A stretch of DNA of 64,000 bases, taken from a bacterium. GTDB taxonomy: Bacteria; Myxococcota; UBA727; JAUIJE01. Under the pieces are notes generated by a model. That model worked only from the letters and a program-made list of their open reading frames with translations. It did no database searches and had not been told where the DNA came from. The position numbers and the translations under genes were made by a program. Below are positions 16,090-24,788 of the stretch, piece after piece. Where the stretch lies: positions 124,001-188,000 of the forward strand of contig JAUIJE010000007.1 of assembly GCA_030431455.1 (NCBI GenBank), read 5' to 3'. How positions within the stretch are numbered: the first letter of the stretch is position 1; the number at the start of each line of letters is the position of its first letter.

Positions 16090-17463
16090 ATGCGGCGCGG
16101 GGCGGGCTTGTTGTTGTGCGGGTGGGTCGTGCTCACCGCTTGCGAAGACACCGCCTCCCCCGACCCGGCCCCGGCCCCGGTCTCGACGGGGGCGGACGAG
16201 GCCCTGGCCCCCCCCTCGGCCGAGGACCGCGCGCGCGTCGAAGCGCGCCTTGTCGCCGACGACGCCTACTGTGCCCAGATCAAATCGGTCGACGACCAAG
16301 CCGAGGCCGAGCGCCTCAAGGCCGACATCGAACGCGCCCTCGGCCTGCCCGTCGACATCAAACAGAGCGTGATCAAGCGGCGCGGGACTTGGTACCGGAT
16401 CTGCGTCGGGGCGTTCGTGGACCGGGCCGCAGCGGCCGCCCAGGCCACCGCCTGGACCGCGCCGGGCGGGGCGCTCGCGGCCTACGTCGACGAGGTCAAA
16501 AAGGGCCAAGCCGCGTTCTTGGTCAAGCCCACCCGGGGCGCGCAGCGGGTGCCCACCGACCCTCAGATCGCCCGCTTGGCACAGTTGGCCGCCACCGGCC
16601 CGGTCTATGTCGAACGGGGCGCGGCCGCCGCCTATGCCCTCACCGCCACCGACGACGACGTCGTGCTCATCGGCGGCGCGGGGGGGGTGGTGGACCTCGG
16701 CGGCCTCGTCGATGACCGGGCCGACCCGTGCTTGTCCTGTGCCCGGGCCCTGCGCGGCGACGTGACCCGCGGCGACCTCCGCCTGCGGGACGTGATCAAC
16801 ACCCGGCCTGGACGCGAGGCGCTGTTCACCGAGACCGCGGGCCGCGACCGGTTCCTGACCGCGTTGTCGTTGAGCGAGGCCCGGCCGGTGATCGTGCTGC
16901 GTCTGCCGCTGCGGGTCACGCGCGAGGGCCGCCAGACCGAGACCGAGGCCGCGCCCCTCGACCACGCCCGGTGGGGGCTGTTGCTGCGCACCACCGAGCG
17001 CATCTCGTCCGGCGCGTCGTGCCGCATCGAACGCCGCGCGGCGGTCGTCGACCGCAGCGGCCAACGCGTCGCGGCCGACGCGCTCCCCCTCGACGAAGCC
17101 TTGGTCGACGAGCTTGTCGACCAAGGCGCGGGGGCGCTGCTCGCGGCCCGGGCGAACGACCCGGTGTTCGCCGAGGCCCGGGTCCGGCGGACCACCGCCA
17201 CGTCCCTGGGGCTGAGCGACCGCCTCAACCTGCTCGCGGCCGCGCCCGAGACCGCCCCGCTCGCGGCCCAGACCGCCGCCCAAGGGCCGGCGGCGGTGGT
17301 GCACCGGCCGTGCGGCGATTTTGACGACGAGGCGCCGGTCCTGACCGAGCTGAGCGACGCGGTGTTCGAAGCGGCGCCCGCCGCGGTGCGCACGACGTGG
17401 CTGGCCGCGCTCAAAGCGCAGGCCCCCGCGCGCCACGCCGCGCTCGTCGGGGGCGGGCCATGA
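16090..17463 (+). CDS. SPOR-domain-like lipoprotein
   Basis: 457 aa. Signal peptide with lipobox VLTAC at about residues 14-18, followed by a Pro/Ala linker. Residues about 60-125 match the SPOR pattern (AEAERLKADIERALG ... TWYRICVGAFVDRAAAA). SPOR domains bind peptidoglycan glycans stripped of stem peptides, usually at septa. The remaining 300 residues contain a Cys pair in DPCLSCARAL and are of unknown family. It starts a three-gene coupled set: its stop overlaps the next start as ATGA. Confidence 0.72.
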   Translation: MRRGAGLLLCGWVVLTACEDTASPDPAPAPVSTGADEALAPPSAEDRARVEARLVADDAYCAQIKSVDDQAEAERLKADIERALGLPVDIKQSVIKRRGTWYRICVGAFVDRAAAAAQATAWTAPGGALAAYVDEVKKGQAAFLVKPTRGAQRVPTDPQIARLAQLAATGPVYVERGAAAAYALTATDDDVVLIGGAGGVVDLGGLVDDRADPCLSCARALRGDVTRGDLRLRDVINTRPGREALFTETAGRDRFLTALSLSEARPVIVLRLPLRVTREGRQTETEAAPLDHARWGLLLRTTERISSGASCRIERRAAVVDRSGQRVAADALPLDEALVDELVDQGAGALLAARANDPVFAEARVRRTTATSLGLSDRLNLLAAAPETAPLAAQTAAQGPAAVVHRPCGDFDDEAPVLTELSDAVFEAAPAAVRTTWLAALKAQAPARHAALVGGGP

Positions 17464-18515
17464 AGATCACCGCCAACCAGGTGACCATCGCGCGGATGTT
17501 GTTGCTCCCCATCCCCTGCGGGCTGGTGCTGCACGGCACCGGCTGGTCGATGCTGGCCGCGCTCTGTGTGGGGGCGGTGCTCGGGTTCACCGACGCCCTC
17601 GACGGGTGGATGGCGCGGCGCGACGGGCCCACCGTGCTCGGGGGGCTGCTCGATCCGGTGGCGGACAAGATCTTCGTGGCCGCGTTTTTGTTGCCGCTGG
17701 CCGCGGCCGGCTTCACCTACTCGTGGGTGGCGGGGGGCATCTTCCTGCGGGAGCTGCTCGTGTCCGGGTTGCGCAGCTCCATGGCCGAGCGCGACGAGAA
17801 GCTGCGCACCTCGCGGCTGGCCAAGATCAAGACCATCGCCCAGATGGGGGGCCTCGGGGTGTTCTACTTCGTGGCCTTCGTCGACGAGCAGGCCATGCGG
17901 TGGGTCAACGTCGGCGGGGCGGGGCTCTTCTTGGTGTTGTTTGTGGTGTTCGGGCTGAAAAAGCGTGGCTGGCCGGCGTTCTGGATCACAGGCACATTGC
18001 CGCTGTGGACGATGATCGCGGTGGTCTCGTGGGTGTTCGGCCGGGACGTGACCATCAACGTGATCTTCGTGACCATGCTCGCGCTCACCTGGGCCTCAGG
18101 GCTCGACTATGTCGTCGGGGCCTGGCGGGTGTTGCGGCGGTCGGGCTGGCAACAGGTGGACGCCGCGCGGGTGTTTGTGTCGATCACCTACGCCGGCGTG
18201 GTCACGGTGGTGTTGATGTACGCGGGCGTCTTGGTGGTGCCGGTGTTGGTGGCGCTGTCCGGGGTGTTGCTGTTGTTCGGCATCGACAACCTCGTGGCCG
18301 CGGAGAAAAAGCGGCCCACCAAAGGCCGGTTCTGGGTGGGGGCTGCAGGGGCATTGGGCCTGTCGTTTTTGGTCGCGACCCCCGCGGCGTTGTCGGTGGC
18401 CTTGCCCCCCTGGGTGTACTGGGCGGTGGCGGTGGGGTTGGCCGTGGCCCAGACCGCGATCGCCCTGCGCGGGTTTGTGGCCGACAAAGATCTGTTCGTG
18501 GAGGAATCGGCATGA
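17460..18515 (+). CDS. CDP-alcohol phosphatidyltransferase with long C-terminal membrane extension
   Basis: 351 aa integral membrane protein. The CDP-alcohol phosphotransferase motif D-x2-D-G-x2-A-R-x8-G-x3-D-x3-D is intact at about residues 41-65 (DALDGWMARRDG, GGLLDPVADK). The family includes PgsA, which makes phosphatidylglycerol phosphate from CDP-diacylglycerol. PgsA is usually about 180-200 aa; here residues about 200-351 add four or more hydrophobic segments. The start at 17460 (ATGA overlap) is preferred over an upstream in-frame start. The substrate is not predictable by eye: PgsA-like is most likely, another head group possible. Confidence 0.85.
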   Translation: MKITANQVTIARMLLLPIPCGLVLHGTGWSMLAALCVGAVLGFTDALDGWMARRDGPTVLGGLLDPVADKIFVAAFLLPLAAAGFTYSWVAGGIFLRELLVSGLRSSMAERDEKLRTSRLAKIKTIAQMGGLGVFYFVAFVDEQAMRWVNVGGAGLFLVLFVVFGLKKRGWPAFWITGTLPLWTMIAVVSWVFGRDVTINVIFVTMLALTWASGLDYVVGAWRVLRRSGWQQVDAARVFVSITYAGVVTVVLMYAGVLVVPVLVALSGVLLLFGIDNLVAAEKKRPTKGRFWVGAAGALGLSFLVATPAALSVALPPWVYWAVAVGLAVAQTAIALRGFVADKDLFVEESA

Positions 18516-19297
18516 GCGAGCTTGTCACCGTCGAGCGCACCGACGAGGGGGTCGCGATCCTGCGGCTCAACCAAGAGAAGCGCTTGAACGCCCTCACCGT
18601 CGAGATGGGCGAAGCGTTTGCGCGGGTGGTCGAGACCCTCAGCGCCGACGAGAGCCTGCGCGCGGTGGTGCTCACCGGCGCGGGCCGCGCGTTTTCCGCG
18701 GGGGGCGATCTCGACTTTTTGCGCGACCGGGCGGACTCGTCGGCGGAGGCCAACGCCCGCGAGATGCGCGGGTTTTATGCGCGGTTTTTGTCGCTGCGAA
18801 AGCTCCCGGTGCCGGTCATCGCCGCGGTCAACGGCCACGCCATCGGGGCCGGGATGTGCCTGGCCATGGCCTGCGACCTCCGGGTCGTGGCCGACGACGC
18901 CAAGCTCGGCGCGACCTTCGTCGGGCTCGGGCTGCACCCGGGCATGGGCGCGACGGTGTTCTTCCCGGCCGCGGCCCGCGACCACGGGCGCTACCTGTTG
19001 CTCACGGGCAAGGTCATCTCCGGGACCGACGCGGTGGCGCGGGGCCTGGCGCTCTCGGCGCACCCCCAAGACACGGTCCTCGACGAGGCCCTGGCCATCG
19101 CCCGCGACATCGCCGCCCAGGGCCCGATCGCGGTGCGGACCTGTGTGCGGTCCTTGCGGCTGTTTGACGAGGCCGCGCTCGAGCGAGCGCTCTGGCGCGA
19201 AGCCGACGCCCAAGCCCAATGTTACAGCAGCGAAGATCTGCGCGCGGGCATCGACGCGGTGGCGAACAAACAAAAGCCGACCTTCGCCGGGCGCTAG
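18512..19297 (+). CDS. Enoyl-CoA hydratase/isomerase (crotonase) family protein
   Basis: 261 aa. The crotonase fold is clear: LTGAGRAFSAGGDLDFL (oxyanion-hole loop) and AAVNGHAIGAGMCLAMACDLRVV. At the positions of the two catalytic glutamates of rat mitochondrial hydratase (GQPEI and AMEMVLTG motifs), this protein has FVGLGLHPG and GRYLLLTG, so both appear replaced. It may therefore catalyse another acyl-CoA reaction (isomerase, thioesterase or decarboxylase). Its ATG overlaps the phosphatidyltransferase stop (ATGA), which suggests a lipid or acyl-chain role. Confidence 0.87.
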   Translation: MSELVTVERTDEGVAILRLNQEKRLNALTVEMGEAFARVVETLSADESLRAVVLTGAGRAFSAGGDLDFLRDRADSSAEANAREMRGFYARFLSLRKLPVPVIAAVNGHAIGAGMCLAMACDLRVVADDAKLGATFVGLGLHPGMGATVFFPAAARDHGRYLLLTGKVISGTDAVARGLALSAHPQDTVLDEALAIARDIAAQGPIAVRTCVRSLRLFDEAALERALWREADAQAQCYSSEDLRAGIDAVANKQKPTFAGR

Positions 19298-19325
19298 CCC
19301 CCGCGCCGCCGTCGACGGGGCCGCG

Positions 19326-20537
19326 TCACCTTCCGAACGGAAAGGCCGGGGCCTTTTCGGTGCGCACCGCGGCCGCGTCGGCGCACAGGGTGAGCGCATC
19401 CCCCTGGCGGAACATCTTCTGGGCGAAGCAGACCAGGCCTCCCTCGTCGCTGACCACGCGCAGGGTGTGTTCGCGCTGCGCGGTGCCAAAGGGCGCGCCG
19501 GTGGCCGCGTCGTAGACCGTCGCGCCCTCGTCGAGCACGCGGCGGGTGTCCCCCGATGCGCCCAGGCCGAGGCTCCCGAGCGCCATGTGTACCCCGTGTC
19601 GGGTCAAGGCCTGGGCCGGGGCCTTGAGGTCGGCCTCGAGGCAGCGGTCCTGCACGGTGACGATCACCGTGCCCGGGTCCGTCTCGGTCACCGCCACCAC
19701 CGGGTCAGCGGCGATGCGGGGGCCGCGGGTGGCGGGCCTGAGCAGGTTGAGCTGGGCCAGCGCCGCGGTCGCCTCCCGCCGTTTGCGCTCCTCCTCGGTC
19801 AGCTCCGCCGCGGGCTTGGCCATCAACGCCTGGTGCGCGGCCTCGGCCTCCGCCTTGCGTTGCGCGGCCTCCTCGTCGCTCACGTACCCCGTGGCCCCGG
19901 CCGCGTCCCGGGTCACCGGCTGGCCGCCGAGGGTCACGTCCCCCGCGGCGAAGGCCCAACGCTGCAGCATCTGCGTTTTGAGGGGCGCGCGTTTGTCGGC
20001 GGGGGCGGGGACAAACCAACGCCCGGTCTCGGCGGTCCCGGGCACGGTGACGCGGTAGGGGTTGCGCAACACGGTGATGCCCGCGTCGGTGACGTCGACC
20101 GGCGTGCCCGGCCGCAGCCGGATGCCGGTGCCGTCGTCGAAGGTGTGCTGCAGCGGCGCGCGCAGCACCAACTGCAGGGTGTCGCGTGGGGCGTAGAGCA
20201 CAAAATCGAAGCCAGAGAGCATCGCCATCCAATGGCAGGTGTCGGGCCGGTCATCGCCCCGCGCCACTGGGCCGAGCTCGACCCAATCGCCGACGAGGGC
20301 GCGGGCGCGAAACAGGCTGAACCCCGTCTCGTCGCTGGGGGCCGCGTGCACGCAGGTGCCGGTGGTCCGTGACGGGGCGGTGCACAGCAGGCCGTCGGCT
20401 TGGCGCACGAGCGCGTGCGCGCCTTCGGGCAGGGGCGCGGCGGCGGCGGGGGCGTCGGCCGGCGGGGCCGGGGGCGTGGACGCGCACCCGGCCAGGAGGA
20501 CCAGGGACAAACCGAGGGCGGGGAGCGCTGGATTCAT
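19326..20537 (-). CDS. Lipoprotein of unknown function
   Basis: 403 aa. Excellent lipobox LLAGC at residues 14-18, then an Ala/Pro-rich linker. The mature part has a beta-rich region, a basic/acidic helical insert (AAQRKAEAEAAHQALMAK, about 235-270) and five or six cysteines. No enzyme motif is visible. It stands alone on the minus strand, convergent with the crotonase gene and divergent from the zinc-ribbon gene. Confidence 0.7.
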   Translation of the reverse strand: MNPALPALGLSLVLLAGCASTPPAPPADAPAAAAPLPEGAHALVRQADGLLCTAPSRTTGTCVHAAPSDETGFSLFRARALVGDWVELGPVARGDDRPDTCHWMAMLSGFDFVLYAPRDTLQLVLRAPLQHTFDDGTGIRLRPGTPVDVTDAGITVLRNPYRVTVPGTAETGRWFVPAPADKRAPLKTQMLQRWAFAAGDVTLGGQPVTRDAAGATGYVSDEEAAQRKAEAEAAHQALMAKPAAELTEEERKRREATAALAQLNLLRPATRGPRIAADPVVAVTETDPGTVIVTVQDRCLEADLKAPAQALTRHGVHMALGSLGLGASGDTRRVLDEGATVYDAATGAPFGTAQREHTLRVVSDEGGLVCFAQKMFRQGDALTLCADAAAVRTEKAPAFPFGR

Positions 20538-20619
20538 GCCGCTCGATAGTACGGGTCCGCCGCCCCGTCGAGGTGGGTGGGAACCCGAACGAGAACAGTG
20601 ACATAGGGCTTCACGTTGA

Positions 20620-20635
20620 AAGCTCGACGGAGCTT
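20620..20635. repeat. Short inverted repeat upstream of zinc-ribbon gene
   Basis: aagctc-gacg-gagctt (20620-20635), a 6-bp stem with a 4-nt loop, in the 189-bp divergent region between the lipoprotein gene and the zinc-ribbon/GYF gene. It could be part of an operator or leader hairpin. Nothing else is recognisable in this stretch except the strong Shine-Dalgarno AGGAGGT at about 20715. Confidence 0.25.
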
Positions 20636-20726
20636 GAGGTCGGGGCGTGGACGGAAAAAGTGCGGTCGTTTTTTTGGAGCCGGCGGTCGCCAGCGGTAGC
20701 CATAAGGGGCCAACAGGAGGTCCCCG

Positions 20727-21410
20727 ATGAAAGTGACGTGTGATTCGTGCCAGCAGCGCTACCAAATCCCTGACGAGAAGTGCCAAGGCAAGGTCCTGCG
20801 GGTGCGGTGCAGCCGTTGCCAATACGTCATGAAGGTGGTGGGCCCGACCCGCGCGTTCCAAGAGGACATGCGCCGTCCTCCCACGTTGACCAACGCCAAG
20901 GCCTACCGCGCGATGAACGCCCCCCAGACGGAAAAGCCCATCTGGTGGTGCGGCATCCAAGGCAAGCGGCACGGGCCGTACACCAAGCGCGAGGTGCAAA
21001 AGCTCGCCGAGCGCGGGGACATCAACGGCCGCACGTACATGTGGTGCAAAGGCATGGCGGGGTGGGCGCGCATCTGTGAATCGCCCGGGCTCGCGTTCGC
21101 CCTCGAGATGGTGCTCGATGCGGCGATGAACCAACCGGTGCCCGACGTGTTCGAGCAGGTGCCCATCCTCGGCGACGGCCACGGCTACTTCGCGGACCCC
21201 ACGATGAAGAGCGGGTTTCTGATCCTCGACGCGCGCACCCAGGCGCACCTCGAGACCATCGCCCGCGACATCGAGGCGCGGGAAAAGCCGGTGCCGCCGA
21301 AGAAGAGCTCGGCGCCGGCGATCTTCGTGGCCGCGAGCGGTCTGGCCTTCGGGGTCATGGGCGTGTTGCTGATGAGCCACGAGACGCTGGCGCGCATCGC
21401 GGGCGCCTGA
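20727..21410 (+). CDS. Zinc-ribbon (MJ0042-type) and GYF_2 domain protein with C-terminal membrane segment
   Basis: 227 aa. Residues 1-36 form a four-Cys finger (CDSCQQRYQIP ... VRCSRCQYVM). Residues about 72-120 match GYF_2 (WWCGIQGKRHGPYTKREVQK ... MAGWARI), a peptide-binding module. A hydrophobic segment near the C-terminus (AIFVAASGLAFGVMGVLLM) should anchor it in the inner membrane. The ZnR plus GYF combination occurs in the Myxococcus motility protein GltJ, where these domains contact the polarity GTPase; whether this shorter protein does the same is inference. A strong AGGAGGT ribosome-binding site fixes the start. Confidence 0.8.
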   Translation: MKVTCDSCQQRYQIPDEKCQGKVLRVRCSRCQYVMKVVGPTRAFQEDMRRPPTLTNAKAYRAMNAPQTEKPIWWCGIQGKRHGPYTKREVQKLAERGDINGRTYMWCKGMAGWARICESPGLAFALEMVLDAAMNQPVPDVFEQVPILGDGHGYFADPTMKSGFLILDARTQAHLETIARDIEAREKPVPPKKSSAPAIFVAASGLAFGVMGVLLMSHETLARIAGA

Positions 21411-21551
21411 GCCGGACGAAGGCGCGCGCGGGCGGGGGCGTTTTGCGATTGAAGGCCCGCGCGTTGGCCACCGTCTGAACCGGGCGCGTGGTCGCGCACG
21501 TGCCCCTTTGGTCTTTGGCAAGGACGCGCTATCGGGGGCCAAGGAGTCCCC

Positions 21552-22430
21552 ATGACCAAACGTATTGCCCTCTGGAGTGTTTGCCTCGTCGTCGTGCTCA
21601 GCGCGCTGCCGGCGTGGGCAGGGTTTTACACCGAACACCAGACGGTGGTGCCCAACCCGATCACCCAACAGACCATCACCAAGACGGTGCGGGCGTGGCA
21701 CGACGGGAAGAAGTTCAAAAAAGAGAATCCGCTCAATGGCGAGACCATCATCATCGACCTCGACTCCGACATGGTCTACGGCGTCAACTACAACGCCAAG
21801 ACGTTCTGGCAGCTCAAGAGCGATGAGTACCAGCGGCTCGCGACCATTCAGCTGTTCGCCATGGGCGTGACCGCCAACCCCGACGGGACCATCACCGTCA
21901 GCGACAACCTCTTCACCCCCACGGGCAAGACCAAGACGGTGGAAGGCAAGAACGCCTACGAGGTCAACATCAACTACCCCCCCGTCCCCAATGTGCCTGC
22001 GGGGCAGGGCATGAAGACCTCGATCTGGATGAGCGAAGACGTCAAGCTCCCCAAAGAGAAGCTCATCGACGAGCTGCGCATCTCGCTCAACAACCCGAAG
22101 GGGCCCGAGTACAAAAAGTTCTTCGCCCAGTGGCGCAAGCTCGACGGGTACCCGGTGCAGACCGAGACCACGCTCTCCACCCCCAAAGGCGAGATCAAGT
22201 CCACCGAGACCCTCAAGGTCTACCGGAAGGAAAAGATCCCCGCGTCGGCGTTCAAGGTGCCCAAGGGGTACAAAAAGACCGTCGACCCCATCACCCGCCT
22301 GCAACAAATGCAGCGCCAGATGATGGAGCGCCGGCAGCAACAGCAGCAGGGGGGCACCGCCGGGGGCCTCGGCGCGCCGCCGCCGCAGGGGGGCAAGGAA
22401 AAGCGCGTGAAGAAGGCGGGGGCAAAGTAG
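21552..22430 (+). CDS. Secreted DUF4412-like protein
   Basis: 292 aa. A cleavable signal peptide ends at about residue 23 (LSALPAWA/GFYTEHQ). The mature part is a beta-rich domain of alternating short strands (IIIDLDSDMVYGVNYNAKTFW, then KNAYEVNINYP), fitting the DUF4412/LolA-like class of periplasmic proteins. The C-terminus is Gln-rich and basic (MQRQMMERRQQQQQGG, KEKRVKKAG). AAGGAG precedes the ATG. Function unknown; a carrier-like fold is inference. Confidence 0.7.
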   Translation: MTKRIALWSVCLVVVLSALPAWAGFYTEHQTVVPNPITQQTITKTVRAWHDGKKFKKENPLNGETIIIDLDSDMVYGVNYNAKTFWQLKSDEYQRLATIQLFAMGVTANPDGTITVSDNLFTPTGKTKTVEGKNAYEVNINYPPVPNVPAGQGMKTSIWMSEDVKLPKEKLIDELRISLNNPKGPEYKKFFAQWRKLDGYPVQTETTLSTPKGEIKSTETLKVYRKEKIPASAFKVPKGYKKTVDPITRLQQMQRQMMERRQQQQQGGTAGGLGAPPPQGGKEKRVKKAGAK

Positions 22431-22497
22431 CCCCACGACCGCAGACGCCCCTCGAAAACCGACGAGCAATGGCCTATGGCGGCCCCGGGAGGTCGTC

Positions 22498-24195
22498 GTG
22501 AAGGGCAAGCAGACCATCGTCGTCATCGGGGGAGCGCAGGGGGGGCCCATCGCCGCGGCACGGGCCCGCGAGTTCGACGAGCACGCCCGCATCATCCTGC
22601 TTGAAAAAGCCGGTCACGTGTCCTGGGTGCAAGCCGGGCTCAAGGCCCATCTCACCGGGGACATCCAAGGCGACCTGCAAGAGCTCGACACCCAGCGCAG
22701 CAGCTTTTTTGAACGGCGCTACCGCATCGAGGTCCGGACCCACGCCGAGGTGGTCGGGCTCGACAACGACGCCCGGCGTGTGCTGGTCCAGACCCCCGAC
22801 GGGCCCGAGCGCGTCCGCTACGACGCGGTGATCTTCGCCGGCGGGGCCAAGACCTCGCGGCCCGCGCACCTCGACCTCGGCGGTCCCGGGGTCACCGGCT
22901 TCAAGAACCTCGACGACCTCAACGCCATCCGCGGCTTGATCAAAGCCGGGGCCAAACGCGCGGTGATCCTCGGCGGGGGTGGGTACGGGGTGGACGCGGC
23001 CGGCGGCCTGCTCGCCCAAGGCCTGGACGTGACCGTGGTCGAGGCCAAAAGCCGCATCCTGCCCGGCTACTCCATCACCGCCGCCCGGGCCGCGGCCCGC
23101 GCCCTCACCGACGCGGGCGCCACCCTCTACACCGGGGACCCGGTCGAACGGGTCGAGCGCACGTCCGAGACCGGCCGCACCCTCACGCTCAAATCCGGCC
23201 GAAGCCTCGAGGCCGATCTGGTGGTGCTCGCCACCGGGCTGACCCCGCGCAGCCAGCTGCTCAAGGAGGCCGGGGCCTCGCTGCACCGCGACGGCACCAT
23301 CCGCGTCGACCGCCACATGCAAACGACATTGGCGCGGGTCTACGCCTGCGGGACCGCCGTGTCCGTGCCCCACGCGGTCACCGGGGGCGCGACCTGGCTC
23401 GCCCAGGACGCGATCATCGACCGCACGGCCCAAATCGCGGGCCGCTCGGCCGCGGTGGGGCCACAGGGCGTGCGCGAAGAGCTCTCGCCGGTGGCGGGGA
23501 CCGAGCTGCTCGACGTGGGCGGTCACTGGTTTGGCCGCACCGGGCTCTCCGACGCGCAGGCCCGCTCCGCCCTCGGCGACGAGCGGGTGTGTGTGGTCAC
23601 CGTGCACAGCTGGTCGAGCGAAATCTGGCTCGGCGGGGACGTGGTCACCGTGCGCATCGTCGTCGACAAGCGCCACCACCGCGTGGTGGGGGGCGAGGTC
23701 TGGGGCAAGCGCGGCACCGGTGTGCCCCGGCGCATCGACATCCTCGCCGCGGCCGTGCTCGAGGGCTGGTCGCCGTCGCGGGTGGCCGACCTCGACGTGG
23801 CCTACCACCCGTCCACCGGGCCGGCCTATGACCCGGTCAACGCTGCAGGCACATTGGCGGCGATGACCATCGCGGGCGAGACCACGGCCATGGACCCCGA
23901 GGTGCTCACCCTCAAGATCGCGCAGGGCGAGCCCATCCAGCTCGTCGACGTGGGCAAAGGCGATCGCGGGGACGCCGACATCTGGCCGGGCGGCACCGTG
24001 CACATGCCCCTCGAGGACCTGCGCGAACACATCGGCGAGCTTGACCCGGAAAGGCCCGCCGTGCTCCTGAGCCACACCGGGCGCCGGGCCCACATCGCCT
24101 CGCGCATCCTCGCCCAGCGCGGTTTCGCCGAGGTCTACTTCCTCGACGGGGGCGCGCTCACCTGGCGCCTGATGCGCGACGGGAGGTCGTCGTGA
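22498..24195 (+). CDS. CoA-disulfide-reductase-like FAD oxidoreductase fused to a rhodanese domain, both lacking the thiol cysteine
   Basis: 565 aa. The N-terminal FAD domain has VIGGAQGGPIAAARARE, then a NAD domain (ILGGGGYGVDAAGGLLAQGL), a dimerisation domain (GKRGTGVPRRIDILAAAV) and a rhodanese domain from about 475 onward. The redox Cys of the family motif SFANCGLPY is replaced: the protein has VSWVQAGLKAH. The rhodanese active-site Cys is a Ser (LLSHTGRR). The FAD-binding GD of the family's C-terminal signature reads GT. It looks like a non-thiol derivative of this family. The GTG start is supported by GGGAGG. The following gene starts on its stop (GTGA). Confidence 0.85.
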   Translation: MKGKQTIVVIGGAQGGPIAAARAREFDEHARIILLEKAGHVSWVQAGLKAHLTGDIQGDLQELDTQRSSFFERRYRIEVRTHAEVVGLDNDARRVLVQTPDGPERVRYDAVIFAGGAKTSRPAHLDLGGPGVTGFKNLDDLNAIRGLIKAGAKRAVILGGGGYGVDAAGGLLAQGLDVTVVEAKSRILPGYSITAARAAARALTDAGATLYTGDPVERVERTSETGRTLTLKSGRSLEADLVVLATGLTPRSQLLKEAGASLHRDGTIRVDRHMQTTLARVYACGTAVSVPHAVTGGATWLAQDAIIDRTAQIAGRSAAVGPQGVREELSPVAGTELLDVGGHWFGRTGLSDAQARSALGDERVCVVTVHSWSSEIWLGGDVVTVRIVVDKRHHRVVGGEVWGKRGTGVPRRIDILAAAVLEGWSPSRVADLDVAYHPSTGPAYDPVNAAGTLAAMTIAGETTAMDPEVLTLKIAQGEPIQLVDVGKGDRGDADIWPGGTVHMPLEDLREHIGELDPERPAVLLSHTGRRAHIASRILAQRGFAEVYFLDGGALTWRLMRDGRSS

Positions 24196-24788
24196 CCCGC
24201 CTTTTGTTTTGTCTGTTGCTGCTCGGCAGCGCGGCGCTCCCCGCGGGGGCCCGCGCGATCTACGCCGAACAGATCCCGGCCGCCCCCAACGCGTGCCAGA
24301 CCTGCCACCAAGGGGAGGTCGACGGCCTGCGCAATGCGTTTGGACTGGACGTCGAGACCACCCTGCTCAGCGATGGGGTCGTCGACTGGACCGAGGTGTA
24401 CAACGTCGACTCCGACGGGGACGGCCAGACCAACGGCGCCGAGCTCGGCGACCCCTGCGGCGCGTGGGTGAGCGGGCCCACCCTGCGGCCGTACGACCTC
24501 ACCGACCCCGCGGACGAGCACCACACCACCGTCAGCGGGGCCGCCGGCTGTCCCGAAGGGTTTACGCCCCCCGAGACCGCCGACCCGCGGCCCTACGAGG
24601 TGCTCGGTCTCATCCCCGACCAGCAGCAGCGCAACACCAACTTCTTCAACAGCTGCGGCGGCTGCGGGGGGGGCACCACCGGGACGGGGACCGGCACGGG
24701 CACGGGCACCTCGGGCACCATCCTCAACCTGTTCATCCCCGCCTATGGCCTGTGGCGGCTGCGCCGCCGCAAGAACCGCGGCGCGTAA
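24192..24788 (+). CDS. Temptin-like secreted protein with C-terminal anchoring tail
   Basis: 198 aa. Signal peptide (LLFCLLLLGSAALPAGARA) followed by a temptin-type Cys/Cys domain: NACQTCHQGEVDGLRNAFG, an EF-hand-like loop NVDSDGDGQTNGAELGDPCG, and more cysteines. The C-terminus has SCGGCGGG, a Thr-Gly repeat linker, a hydrophobic segment (ILNLFIPAYGLW) and a basic end RLRRRKNRGA. This is the layout of CTERM sorting signals such as MYXO-CTERM. CQTCH formally matches a c-type haem motif, but the context favours a disulfide. It is coupled to the oxidoreductase gene through GTGA. Confidence 0.75.
   Translation: MTRLLFCLLLLGSAALPAGARAIYAEQIPAAPNACQTCHQGEVDGLRNAFGLDVETTLLSDGVVDWTEVYNVDSDGDGQTNGAELGDPCGAWVSGPTLRPYDLTDPADEHHTTVSGAAGCPEGFTPPETADPRPYEVLGLIPDQQQRNTNFFNSCGGCGGGTTGTGTGTGTGTSGTILNLFIPAYGLWRLRRRKNRGA

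Noticed and set aside
24292-24306. CQTCH as a c-type cytochrome haem site in the temptin-like protein
   Set aside because: A single CxxCH beside a DGDGQTNGAE loop and a later CG pair matches temptin-type disulfide domains better; no other haem-protein features are present.
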